Shown: piece after piece, positions 52,569-60,546 of the stretch
Layout: every line of letters starts with the position of its first letter
Numbering within the stretch: the stretch's first letter is position 1
Origin: Polynucleobacter meluiroseus
Lineage (GTDB): Bacteria > Pseudomonadota > Gammaproteobacteria > Burkholderiales > Burkholderiaceae
Direction of reading: 5' to 3'
Assembly: GCA_945901245.1 (NCBI GenBank)
Contig: CAMDKY010000004.1
Location: 1 to 64,000, forward strand
DNA length: 64,000 bases
Notes under the pieces: generated by a model
The model's database searches: none
What the model was told of the DNA's origin: nothing
Seen by the model: the letters and a program-made list of their open reading frames with translations, nothing else
Translations under genes and position numbers: made by a program

Positions 52569-52612
52569 TGTAATATTTTTTATACTTTGTTATATGTAAA
52601 CTAATTTATACA
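52569..52612 (-). promoter_or_regulatory. Paired PpsR boxes upstream of bchC
   Basis: TGTAAACTAATTTATACA (52595-52612) is an exact TGT-N12-ACA. TGTAATATTTTTTATACT (52569-52586) has one mismatch. Exactly 8 bp separate them, the spacing at which CrtJ is known to bind cooperatively at bchC. TAAATT inside the upstream box is a candidate -10, with ATGTTA 17 bp before it as a poor -35. Confidence 0.75.
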
Positions 52613-52636
52613 CAATTTCAAGTTCTAACATCAGTA

Positions 52637-52646
52637 TTTACCCTAG
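52637..52646 (-). promoter_or_regulatory. Upstream TAGGGTAAA element of bchC
   Basis: TTTACCCTAG on the plus strand, CTAGGGTAAA on the gene strand. The core starts 28 bp from the PpsR box. The wider context AGGGTAAATACTG nearly repeats that at bchF (AGGGTAAATACGG). Confidence 0.5.
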
Positions 52647-52648
52647 TA

Positions 52649-53824
52649 TTAGCGCTTAGCCAGCACGATTTGCGTATTAATTGGCATCTTGGTTGCTACC
52701 GTCTCTATTGCCTTAAAACCTACTTTTTTTAGTAAGTGACTGATTTCTTTAATGCTTCTGGGTCTACCCCGCCCCATTGCCAATAAATAGAAGCCAAAAT
52801 AGGCATGGCCCATGGCCTGTGCATCTGGCGCATCTGCCATGGGTTCTGCAACTAAAAGCGTTCCGCCATCTGGCAAGGCCGCATAAATTGCCCGAAGCAA
52901 GGTGAGCACTCGCTCGTCATCGTGGTCAAAAATGACACGCACCAGCGTAATCAGATCGGCGCCCGTTGGCAGTGGATCCGTAAAGAAATTACCGCCATGC
53001 GTTTGAATGCCTTGTGTTGCTGGATTCAAGGCCAATTGCTCGGCTGCCAATTGCGCAACGCCTGGCAAATCAAAGAGCATTTTTTTAAGTTCTGGACTTA
53101 CCGCGTGCACTCGCTTTAAAAAAGTGCCTTGACCACCGCCCACATCCAGCATGCACTGGTGTTTACTGAAGTTGTAAGCGTCGACGATTTCATCGGCAAC
53201 CAAGGGCAATGAAGCTGACATCAGGGCGGAGTACTCTGCGACATTCTCTTGGTGCTTTAAAGACGCCTGATCTTCATCCTTGTCCGAAACGTAAGGCCAA
53301 TACTTTCCTAAGTTACGCTCTGGCATCTCTCCGGATAATAGCGCTAGGGGATCACGCATGTCGGCATAGAAAGCAGTGTGGTGTTCTACCATTGCAGCAA
53401 TGGCATCATTACCAACCAATGGTGCGCCGAGCGTACCTAAACCATAGCGATTTTCAGAGCGTCGCTCGAGTAATTTAATCGCCGCTGCTGCATCGACTAA
53501 TGTTTGTAATCCCTTGACTGGAAAATACGTCAAGCGACTGAGCTCAGCGATTGTCAGCGGGCCATTTTTTAAATGATTAAATACATTGAGTCGGACACAA
53601 GCTAGCAAAATTTGGGAGTACACAAATCCCGCCATCACATCAAATAAATGACTTGCACGCGAGCGCGAGATCGAACGAAAAATCGGCACGCTGGCAGCAA
53701 ACCGTTGAAAGCGTTTCGTTGCAATCAACTGATCACGTCGGATCAAGATGCGATCCCATAAGCCGTACTCAGGCTTTAATGGCAATCGGGATTGCGGAGT
53801 TGTCTCTTCTGCAATAGTGGGCAT
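52649..53824 (-). CDS. crtF: Demethylspheroidene O-methyltransferase
   Basis: 391 residues: an N-terminal helical dimerisation/winged-helix part and a C-terminal SAM methyltransferase domain (CMLDVGGGQGTFLKRVHAVS, RVIFDHDDERVL). It methylates the C1 hydroxyl during spheroidene synthesis. 17 nt after crtE, with which it forms an operon. The gap to bchC is 81 nt and carries the bchC control region. Confidence 0.93.
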   Translation of the reverse strand: MPTIAEETTPQSRLPLKPEYGLWDRILIRRDQLIATKRFQRFAASVPIFRSISRSRASHLFDVMAGFVYSQILLACVRLNVFNHLKNGPLTIAELSRLTYFPVKGLQTLVDAAAAIKLLERRSENRYGLGTLGAPLVGNDAIAAMVEHHTAFYADMRDPLALLSGEMPERNLGKYWPYVSDKDEDQASLKHQENVAEYSALMSASLPLVADEIVDAYNFSKHQCMLDVGGGQGTFLKRVHAVSPELKKMLFDLPGVAQLAAEQLALNPATQGIQTHGGNFFTDPLPTGADLITLVRVIFDHDDERVLTLLRAIYAALPDGGTLLVAEPMADAPDAQAMGHAYFGFYLLAMGRGRPRSIKEISHLLKKVGFKAIETVATKMPINTQIVLAKR

Positions 53825-53841
53825 GCGTGCCTAAGCCCGGT

Positions 53842-54747
53842 CTATGCGGCCATACGACTAATTCCAGCCGTAATGACACGTGCATCTTTTTCAAACCACG
53901 CGGCTGGCAGAAGGCGTTCGGCTTCGTGTGCAACGAGCATTTTTAAAGCGACATCGCCTTTGCAGTTGGGTATCGATGCAATCGCTTTTGAAACCAACTC
54001 GTCAAAGTATTGCACTGCGCCGCTCAGTCCAAGTTCGCGCGCTGAACTGGGTCTGTTGTGTTCAATATCTTGACCAGCAGGCTTTCCTAAAAATTGGCTA
54101 TCACCTAAGACATCACGAATGTCATCTGCGACTTGATAGGCTTCGCCCAGCCATTCTCCCAAGGCGCGCCAAGTGTCTGCATCAGAGCCCGCTGCTTGCG
54201 CGCCGCATGCAGTCGCCGCAGCAAACAAAGCACCTGTTTTGGCTCGTTGGTAATCCCCTAGCAAGGCTTGCGGCTCGCACTCCCAGGCCTGCCCTGCAAT
54301 GATTCCATTTGGAGCACCAACGCCGGCTGAAATGGTTTTAATTAAAGGTGCAATTCGATTGGCAGAATGGCGCGCTGCTAACGCTACCGTTTGATATGCC
54401 ATGACGATTAATGCATCACCCGATAACACTGCCAAGCGTTCGCCATATTGACGCTGAACCGACGGTACGCCGCGGCGTAATTCCGCATTATCAAAGCAAG
54501 GTAAATCATCGTGCACCAGCGACGCACAGTGCAGCAATTCAATCGCAATGGCAGCGGCCATGGATAAAGCAGGATCATCATCGCCGCAGGCATGCGCTAC
54601 CGCCAAGGTCAATTGTGGGCGGATGCGCGCGCCCCCTGGAAATACCGCATGGCGCATCGCGGCGCTCAATAATTTAGGGCCCGTATCGGATTCATGGCGG
54701 GCCAATGCGGCCTCTAATGCGCGATTAATATGCTTGATGGGTGACAT
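53842..54747 (-). CDS. crtE: Geranylgeranyl diphosphate synthase
   Basis: 301 residues from the ATG at 54747, chosen because GGGAG lies upstream at workable spacing; a GTG at 54756 would add three residues. Both Asp-rich motifs are present (DDLPCFDNAELRRG and DDIRDVLGD). It makes GGPP for carotenoids and for the bacteriochlorophyll tail. Confidence 0.94.
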   Translation of the reverse strand: MSPIKHINRALEAALARHESDTGPKLLSAAMRHAVFPGGARIRPQLTLAVAHACGDDDPALSMAAAIAIELLHCASLVHDDLPCFDNAELRRGVPSVQRQYGERLAVLSGDALIVMAYQTVALAARHSANRIAPLIKTISAGVGAPNGIIAGQAWECEPQALLGDYQRAKTGALFAAATACGAQAAGSDADTWRALGEWLGEAYQVADDIRDVLGDSQFLGKPAGQDIEHNRPSSARELGLSGAVQYFDELVSKAIASIPNCKGDVALKMLVAHEAERLLPAAWFEKDARVITAGISRMAA

Positions 54748-54792
54748 AAGGCACACTCCCGATAGTGAATCGCCAAACTGAGCGATTTATAG

Positions 54793-54836
54793 TGTAAATA
54801 TTTAATTACTTGTTAATATGTAAAAAAATATAGACA
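54793..54836 (-). promoter_or_regulatory. Paired PpsR boxes upstream of crtE
   Basis: TGTAAAAAAATATAGACA (54819-54836) is an exact TGT-N12-ACA. TGTAAATATTTAATTACT (54793-54810) has one mismatch. They are separated by exactly 8 bp, as at bchC. The exact box covers the -10 element of the crtE promoter. Confidence 0.75.
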
Positions 54837-54855
54837 CTCTTATCCCTACTGTCAA
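54827..54855 (-). promoter_or_regulatory. crtE: crtE sigma-70 promoter
   Basis: On the minus strand TTGACA (54855-54850) and TATATT (54832-54827) are 17 bp apart: a perfect -35, a near-perfect -10 and ideal spacing. TAAGGGT (54870-54864) lies eight bases upstream of the -35. Confidence 0.7.
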
Positions 54856-54902
54856 CCTATGAAACCCTTACATTCGTGAATAGCGCCCCAAATCCGATCC
54901 CA

Positions 54903-54940
54903 TTTAAGCAATATTGCTTAAAAAATAGGCAACTTATTGC
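54903..54940. promoter_or_regulatory. 20-bp perfect palindrome upstream of bchO
   Basis: TTTAAGCAATATTGCTTAAA (54903-54922) is a perfect inverted repeat 40 bp before the bchO start. A second inverted pair GCAA-CTTA-TTGC follows at 54929-54940, and TATTGCTT repeats directly 23 bp apart (54912 and 54935). It looks like an operator for a dimeric regulator. It is too AT-rich for a good terminator. Confidence 0.45.
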
Positions 54941-54961
54941 TTTTGAAGCCCTAAAGCGCAC

Positions 54962-55870
54962 ATGACCCACCCCTCTATTGACCGGATTCCCCAAGGCTGG
55001 CCTCTGCGCGGGCTCAGCCAATCGGTTTCTGCTGGCAAATTGGATTGGCATGTGCAAGTGGCCGGATCGCGCCATACCCCAGAGGGGTTAGCAAAACCGA
55101 TCGCCTTATTGCTGCACGGTACGGGTTCCTCGGCTCACTCCTGGGCAGAATTAATGCCCGCATTAGCAAGCAGTCATTGGGTAATTGCGCCCGACTTGCC
55201 TGGCCACGGCTTTACGATTAGCCACCAATCGGAGCCACTCTCACTCACACTAATTACGCACATGCTTGCTGAATTACTACATGCATTGGAAATCAAGCAG
55301 GTCGATGACCTCGTTGGACACTCAGCCGGCGCAACCCTAGGCCTGCAATACAGCCTGCTTTACCCAGCACCCCAGCGCATTCTTGGACTCAATCCATCGC
55401 TTGTTAGCCTGCCCAGCTTCTACCATTCTTTTCTAGCGCCACTGATTAATCCGATTGCGACTTCGTCATTTGTGTCATCCTTGATTGCGGATTTTTTACC
55501 CTATACCTCAATGATTGATAGGCTATTAGACTCCACTAATTCGAAGCTGAATGGCATTCAGCGTGAGCGCTACAAGCTGCTATTCAAGGAAAAAAATCAC
55601 ATTAATGGCTCACTCAATTTTATGGCAGCAACGGATATTCCGAACTTACTTGCCCACGCACATGAAATTAAATCTGAGCTCACTTTTTTAGTAGCAAGGC
55701 AAGATAGCTGGGTCCGCAAAGATGAACTGCTCGCTGTAATCCAACGCTACTTTCCGCAGGCTAGGGTAATACAAGAAGATGGCGGCCATTTGTTTCATGA
55801 GGCCAATCCGGATACGGCTTTAGCGCTAATTCAATCGGTAATCAATCCGGTACAGCCCGGCTCCAATTAA
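54962..55870 (+). CDS. bchO: Alpha/beta hydrolase BchO
   Basis: 302 residues with the hydrolase fold: oxyanion HG motif (LLLHGTGSSAHSW), nucleophile elbow GHSAGATLG and a late His (DGGHLFHEANP). BchO is linked to Mg chelatase genes in purple bacteria and is thought to assist Mg insertion; its reaction is unknown. Here it is divergent from crtE and faces bchD. Confidence 0.88.
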   Translation: MTHPSIDRIPQGWPLRGLSQSVSAGKLDWHVQVAGSRHTPEGLAKPIALLLHGTGSSAHSWAELMPALASSHWVIAPDLPGHGFTISHQSEPLSLTLITHMLAELLHALEIKQVDDLVGHSAGATLGLQYSLLYPAPQRILGLNPSLVSLPSFYHSFLAPLINPIATSSFVSSLIADFLPYTSMIDRLLDSTNSKLNGIQRERYKLLFKEKNHINGSLNFMAATDIPNLLAHAHEIKSELTFLVARQDSWVRKDELLAVIQRYFPQARVIQEDGGHLFHEANPDTALALIQSVINPVQPGSN

Positions 55871-55895
55871 TACATACCCAAGAAAGCAAAACTAC

Positions 55896-56030
55896 ATGGA
55901 CTCGATTACGCTCTATGCCATTGCCGGAATCATTATTGTGGCTGGCTTAGGTCTCTTTATGAATGCCTTCATCAAAGGTAATAAAACCTTAAAAAAACTG
56001 TCGTCCAAAGATAAGAAAAAAACGTGGTAA
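55896..56030 (+). CDS. 44-residue membrane protein downstream of bchO
   Basis: MDSITLYAIAGIIIVAGLGL starts a single membrane helix, followed by a very basic tail (about residues 29-44, Lys-rich, ending KKKTW). It begins 25 nt after bchO on the same strand and ends 21 nt before the convergent bchD end. No strong Shine-Dalgarno is visible. Composition and position suggest a real small gene; function unknown. Confidence 0.5.
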   Translation: MDSITLYAIAGIIIVAGLGLFMNAFIKGNKTLKKLSSKDKKKTW

Positions 56031-56051
56031 GTGCGGGATTATTGCTACAGA

Positions 56052-57902
56052 TTACTGCCGCGCTAAATGTGCAGCGCGTTGTGAAATAGCTTTCCCTGAA
56101 TTGATATACGGCAGCGGTAAATACTGTGCATTCATGGCATCGGCAAGTGCCTCAGCTAATGCTTGCGGCGCACTCGCGGTATCAATAAACAAGATAACAT
56201 GCCCTGCTATGCGTAGCTTGCTCGCCATATTTAGCGCATCCTGATGCGCTTGCTCCCGGCCACCAACACCCTCTAACGTGACATTAGCAACGCCATCGGT
56301 CATCACCACAATTAAGGGCGTCATGCCTTTGCGGCGAATCGATAAGGCCATTTCATTCACGGCAGCAAAGCCGGTTGCTAAGGGCGTTCCGCCTCCACCT
56401 GGTAGAGCAGCTAGATTACGCTTAGCACGCACAAGTGAGCGCGTGGGTGGTAACACCACCTCTGCACTGCGGCCACGTAAGGCAATCATCGCAACCTCAT
56501 CACGTCTTATGTAGCAGTCAGCCAACAGTTGCTCCACTGCACCCTTGGCCTCGGCTAGGCGTTGGGTCGCTGAAGATCCCGATGCATCCACCAGAAAAAT
56601 AGTTACCACCCCTTGGCGTTGTTGATAGTGCTTAATGTGTAAATCATCTACGCGAATCTGAATGCGGCTGCCAGTTTGATTAGCGATAGGTGGCCTTGCT
56701 TGTAATTCGGTTTGGCGCATGGTTTGCCATGGAATGGCCGCACGAATAGTTTTCAATAGATCTAAGCGCTTGCCCCCTTTTGGTAGGCCGCGCCGTGATT
56801 CTGCTGGACGACCTGAAGCCGCATTTTTTTGCAATTGACCAAATTGCCCTTGTGAACTATGTTTACTATTGGCACGCCCCAATCCAGCGCTGAGCTCTGC
56901 TAAAGCGTTGGGCGGAATACCAGCCCGAATGGCCTCCACCATGAGTTCTTCTAACTCATCCTGACTAGGTTGATCTGTATTTTCTTTAGATTCTTTTGAA
57001 TCCAGCTCGGCATCGTTATTTTGCTTTGGCTCATTTGCTGACGCACTGGGCTGATCCGCCTCTTCAGTCGAATCCGCCTCAGTATCCTCTTCATTGGGCT
57101 GCGTTTCTTCTCGGCTACTGGGCATCCGCGTAGCGCGATGGCTAAACACGAAACGCGCGGCATCCACTACCTCATCTTCGCTTACTGCATCCTGCTGTCG
57201 CAATGCTGCTAATGCTTTGGCTGCGCGCACTGCAAAAAGACTAGCGCGAATCGATTCAATTCCAAATGCGGCAGCCGATTGCACCAGTGATTCAATAAAA
57301 CGGGCGTCGCATTGAATCCGAGGGAGTCGCTTTTTTGCCTTTCTTATATCTGCAGATGTAATTTGAAGCGAGTCCGCGCAGTCTTTCAAACTCAGCTGAT
57401 CCAGATTTACCTGAAACGCCATGTGCTCTGCAAGCCTAAGGTGGATTGATTCATCGGGCGGGATACCCTCATCAAATGCAATCATGCCAAATAAACAGGG
57501 CATGGAGTCAGTTGCTTGCTGCTGTAAATCGACTGCGCCACGATCAACCACTTGCATGAGGTGCGCAATGGTATCGGCTGATAAGCGCTCAGCCATTGGC
57601 AACACAATAAAACCACCATGGCTTTTAGTAAGCAGACCTGCGCTGAATATCGGCTTGCCGCACTGCAGGGTTGCCTCTAAATCGAGGCCACCCAGTAATT
57701 GCTCCCTTTGGATTTGCAGGGGGATTTTCTGAAAATGCGATTCTGGGGCAAGCTGGGTTTGAAAGAAAGAAAACCACGTATCCCGGATTGACCCAAATTG
57801 ACTTTTGACACAAACGCCACCTAAACCATGGGGATCAATCGCTAGCAGTGCCGCAGCTGTCTGTGCATCAAACCACGCAGATTGACCGCTATTAGTGGTC
57901 AT
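56052..57902 (-). CDS. bchD: Magnesium chelatase subunit D
   Basis: 616 residues: an AAA-like N-terminal part lacking a working P-loop, an acidic Glu/Asp/Gln-rich linker (about 270-320) and a C-terminal VWA domain with the MIDAS motif DASGS (around 437). It forms the platform with the BchI hexamer that drives Mg insertion by BchH. 6 nt after bchI. Confidence 0.95.
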   Translation of the reverse strand: MTTNSGQSAWFDAQTAAALLAIDPHGLGGVCVKSQFGSIRDTWFSFFQTQLAPESHFQKIPLQIQREQLLGGLDLEATLQCGKPIFSAGLLTKSHGGFIVLPMAERLSADTIAHLMQVVDRGAVDLQQQATDSMPCLFGMIAFDEGIPPDESIHLRLAEHMAFQVNLDQLSLKDCADSLQITSADIRKAKKRLPRIQCDARFIESLVQSAAAFGIESIRASLFAVRAAKALAALRQQDAVSEDEVVDAARFVFSHRATRMPSSREETQPNEEDTEADSTEEADQPSASANEPKQNNDAELDSKESKENTDQPSQDELEELMVEAIRAGIPPNALAELSAGLGRANSKHSSQGQFGQLQKNAASGRPAESRRGLPKGGKRLDLLKTIRAAIPWQTMRQTELQARPPIANQTGSRIQIRVDDLHIKHYQQRQGVVTIFLVDASGSSATQRLAEAKGAVEQLLADCYIRRDEVAMIALRGRSAEVVLPPTRSLVRAKRNLAALPGGGGTPLATGFAAVNEMALSIRRKGMTPLIVVMTDGVANVTLEGVGGREQAHQDALNMASKLRIAGHVILFIDTASAPQALAEALADAMNAQYLPLPYINSGKAISQRAAHLARQ

Positions 57903-57908
57903 GGCGCT

Positions 57909-58928
57909 TTAGAAAAAGTCTGCCAATACCCGCTCGACCCGCGTTGTCGAGCTACTGTCATCAAGGGGGTTGCGGCGTAAACGATGACGCAGCGCTAGGG
58001 GTGCTAAGCGCTTGAGGTGTTCAGCGCTGGCTTTGCGAGCGCCATCAAAGGCTGCAAGCGCACGCATGCCGCGCATTAAGGTTAATTCCCCACGCAAGCC
58101 ATCGGTTCCCAGCTGTGCGCATAGTTTAGTTGCCAGCATCAGCACATCGTCGCCAATCGTCACCTTGGATAAACGTTTGCGGGAACTAAGGATCTTCTCC
58201 TTAAACTCGGCTTCGCTGTCTTGGTATTGCGCTAGAAAAGCAACTGGGTCACGCTCAAATGCATCGCGGCGCTTAATGATCTCAATCCGTTGTGCCAAAT
58301 CTTGTGGGGTTCTCACCTCCACTGATAGGCCAAATCGGTCGAGCATTTGGGGGCGTAATTCACCCTCTTCTGGATTACCGCTCCCAATTAAGACAAACCG
58401 CGCTGGATGGCGAATACTTAAACCTTCGCGCTCAACCACGTTCTCGCCCGAAGCAGCAACATCAATCAGCAAATCAACTAAGTGGTCTTCGAGTAAGTTC
58501 ACTTCATCGATATACAAATAGCCCCGATTGGCTTTAGCCAGCAAACCTGGCTCGAATACTTTAATGCCGTGGGAGAGGGCTTTTTCAATATCGAGGGCGC
58601 CCACAACTCGGTCTTCGGTTGCGCCCAGCGGCAAGTCGACTACGGGCACAGGCACTAGCTCAGACTTGAGTTTCTCACCGGCGGCCTTACGGGCTTCGCA
58701 GGCAAAACATAGATTAGGCGCGCTGGGATCGCAGTGGTAGGGACAGCCCGCAACTACCTTCATGGGTGGCAAGAGAGCCGCTAAGGAACGAATGGTGGTT
58801 GATTTACCGGTCCCACGATCACCAAATATAAGTACACCACCAATACTCGGCTCGATGGTGGAGAGGGCAATTGCCAACTTCATCTCATCTTGGGCAACGA
58901 TTGCGGTAAAGGGAAAATTAAACGCCAT
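57909..58928 (-). CDS. bchI: Magnesium chelatase ATPase subunit I
   Basis: 339 residues, AAA+ ATPase with Walker A GDRGTGKST (36-44), Walker B region YIDEVNLLEDHLVD and the pre-sensor insert. A Cys cluster (CPYHCDPSAPNLCFAC) is typical of the family and can be redox-sensitive. It ends the PGC on the right. Confidence 0.97.
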   Translation of the reverse strand: MAFNFPFTAIVAQDEMKLAIALSTIEPSIGGVLIFGDRGTGKSTTIRSLAALLPPMKVVAGCPYHCDPSAPNLCFACEARKAAGEKLKSELVPVPVVDLPLGATEDRVVGALDIEKALSHGIKVFEPGLLAKANRGYLYIDEVNLLEDHLVDLLIDVAASGENVVEREGLSIRHPARFVLIGSGNPEEGELRPQMLDRFGLSVEVRTPQDLAQRIEIIKRRDAFERDPVAFLAQYQDSEAEFKEKILSSRKRLSKVTIGDDVLMLATKLCAQLGTDGLRGELTLMRGMRALAAFDGARKASAEHLKRLAPLALRHRLRRNPLDDSSSTTRVERVLADFF

Positions 58929-58985
58929 CTCAATTCAGTTTAAGTAATCAACCCTGAAAGCATACTACGAATAGAAGCTAGCCCC

Positions 58986-59627
58986 CTATTGAATCGGGAT
59001 TAGGATCTCATTGCGCCGCATCCACGGAATGCTCCACGGCGGGTTGTAACGGGCTAAGCGTGGGTTGCCCAGCGCAATCTCATTTCTGGACTTAATCCAT
59101 GCCATGAGTTCAGTTGTTTTTTCTTGCACCTTATCGTCGCTGACAAACCCAGTAAACCGAATCACCGCTAACTTTTGCGGGCCGACTTGCACTAATTTGA
59201 CTTGCGGGTTATTTGGCTTTGGTAAGGTATCGATGGTGTATTGCTTTGGCATCACAAATTGGATTAACCAGGTTTTTTTATCGCCCTTACCTTCTGCAAT
59301 CACCGGCACAGTCATTGCAATCTTTTCAGGGACTGGCTCAGCGATATTGAGCCCTCCATCCCGTACTGAAATATTGTTACCAAAAATATAGTTAGCGATT
59401 AAACGAAATCCTGCGCTAGAAGCCTCACTCAGATCCCCTGGCACTTCTACCTGCGCCACTATTAATGGCGAGTATTGACGAATTTCAAATGGTTCGGACT
59501 GCTCTACAACACGGTAGCTGGGTTCTTCAGTTGCCATAGCAATGGGACTTCCAATGAGAGAAAAAGAAAAGGCTATGCCGAGCAAAAGCCAAGCCTGAAC
59601 TGTAAGGCATGAATTATTTAAAGTCAT
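58986..59627 (-). CDS. SOUL-family heme-binding protein, secreted
   Basis: 213 residues with a signal peptide (WLLLGIAFSFSLIGSPIAMA) and a SOUL/HBP domain (PSYRVVEQSEPFEIRQYSPLIVAQVEV, ending RYNPPWSIPWMRRNEILI). SOUL proteins bind heme or other tetrapyrroles. The protein should be periplasmic. It lies 57 nt upstream of bchI on the same strand, so it may share a transcript; a pigment-related role is only suggested. Confidence 0.85.
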   Translation of the reverse strand: MTLNNSCLTVQAWLLLGIAFSFSLIGSPIAMATEEPSYRVVEQSEPFEIRQYSPLIVAQVEVPGDLSEASSAGFRLIANYIFGNNISVRDGGLNIAEPVPEKIAMTVPVIAEGKGDKKTWLIQFVMPKQYTIDTLPKPNNPQVKLVQVGPQKLAVIRFTGFVSDDKVQEKTTELMAWIKSRNEIALGNPRLARYNPPWSIPWMRRNEILIPIQ

Positions 59628-60546
59628 AGAGTCGCTCTGGATTGCTTACTAAGATTTTCTTTAACTGAGTTGGGTCCTGAACCCAATTTCCGAGCAAATC
59701 ACACAGATCAGCATCATTTGGCATGAAGCCCTTAACCATGACGTGAGGCCAGTCGGTTCCCCAAACAAGTTGCTCTGGATTTGACTCTATTAGTGCTTCA
59801 GCAAATCGATGAACATCAGCGTATGGCGGACTTATTTCATTGGAAATCCGATAGGCACCAGTCAATTTAACCCATGCTCGCCCTTCACGCATCATTGCGC
59901 ACAGGTTCTGAAAGCCAGTATTTGTAATACCAAGGCTCGCCTTAACATAACCAAAATGGCCGAGCACAATCTCGACCGGAAAATTATGAAAATCAGTTTG
60001 TAACTGCGGGAAAGCATCCACGTGCATTAAGAATTCCAGATGCCAACCAAAGGGAGCAATTCGCGTGGCAAGTGATCGAAGCATGGTGATTGGCAATTGC
60101 CCCGTTGCATCGGCTAAATCGACGATGTTGCAACGCAAGCCGCGAACGCCTGCCAGATGCAAGGCCTCAATTTCAGCATCGGTGATGCTGTCGTCTACTA
60201 CCGCAACGCCGCGTAATTTACTTGGAAATGCCTTGAGTGCGGCGAGCAACGCACGGTTATCCGTGCCATAAATACTAGGCTGCACTAAGACGGCACGCTC
60301 AACGCCCAAGTGAGCTAGTAAGTTGAAATAATCCGGTAGCAAAGCATCAGGCGGGGTGTAGATACGCTCACTGAAATAGGGAAAGCGACTTTCAGGCCCG
60401 CAAATATGAGCATGGCAATCAGTAGACCCCGCTGGCAAAAGCAGATCGGGCCGACGCAATACCCGATCTGGGGCCTGGCATAGTGGCGCCTTATTGAGGT
60501 TCAATACCGGCGTCTTTTGCAATCTTAGTGTACTTGGCGATTTCAT
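59614..60546 (-). CDS. Amidohydrolase (2-pyrone-4,6-dicarboxylate hydrolase-like)
   Basis: 310 residues from the ATG at 60546 (a TTG at 60555 would add three). TIM-barrel metal hydrolase with the HxH motif in TDCHAHICGP and WGTDWPHV near the end, as in PDC hydrolase/amidohydrolase-2 enzymes of aromatic or dicarboxylate breakdown. It overlaps the end of the TctC-type gene by 56 nt and the start of the SOUL gene by 14 nt. The true substrate is unknown. Confidence 0.8.
   Translation of the reverse strand: MKSPSTLRLQKTPVLNLNKAPLCQAPDRVLRRPDLLLPAGSTDCHAHICGPESRFPYFSERIYTPPDALLPDYFNLLAHLGVERAVLVQPSIYGTDNRALLAALKAFPSKLRGVAVVDDSITDAEIEALHLAGVRGLRCNIVDLADATGQLPITMLRSLATRIAPFGWHLEFLMHVDAFPQLQTDFHNFPVEIVLGHFGYVKASLGITNTGFQNLCAMMREGRAWVKLTGAYRISNEISPPYADVHRFAEALIESNPEQLVWGTDWPHVMVKGFMPNDADLCDLLGNWVQDPTQLKKILVSNPERLYDFK

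Noticed and set aside
58012-58521. 169-codon plus-strand frame inside bchI
   Set aside because: Antisense to bchI, Ser/Arg-rich, no supporting start signal.
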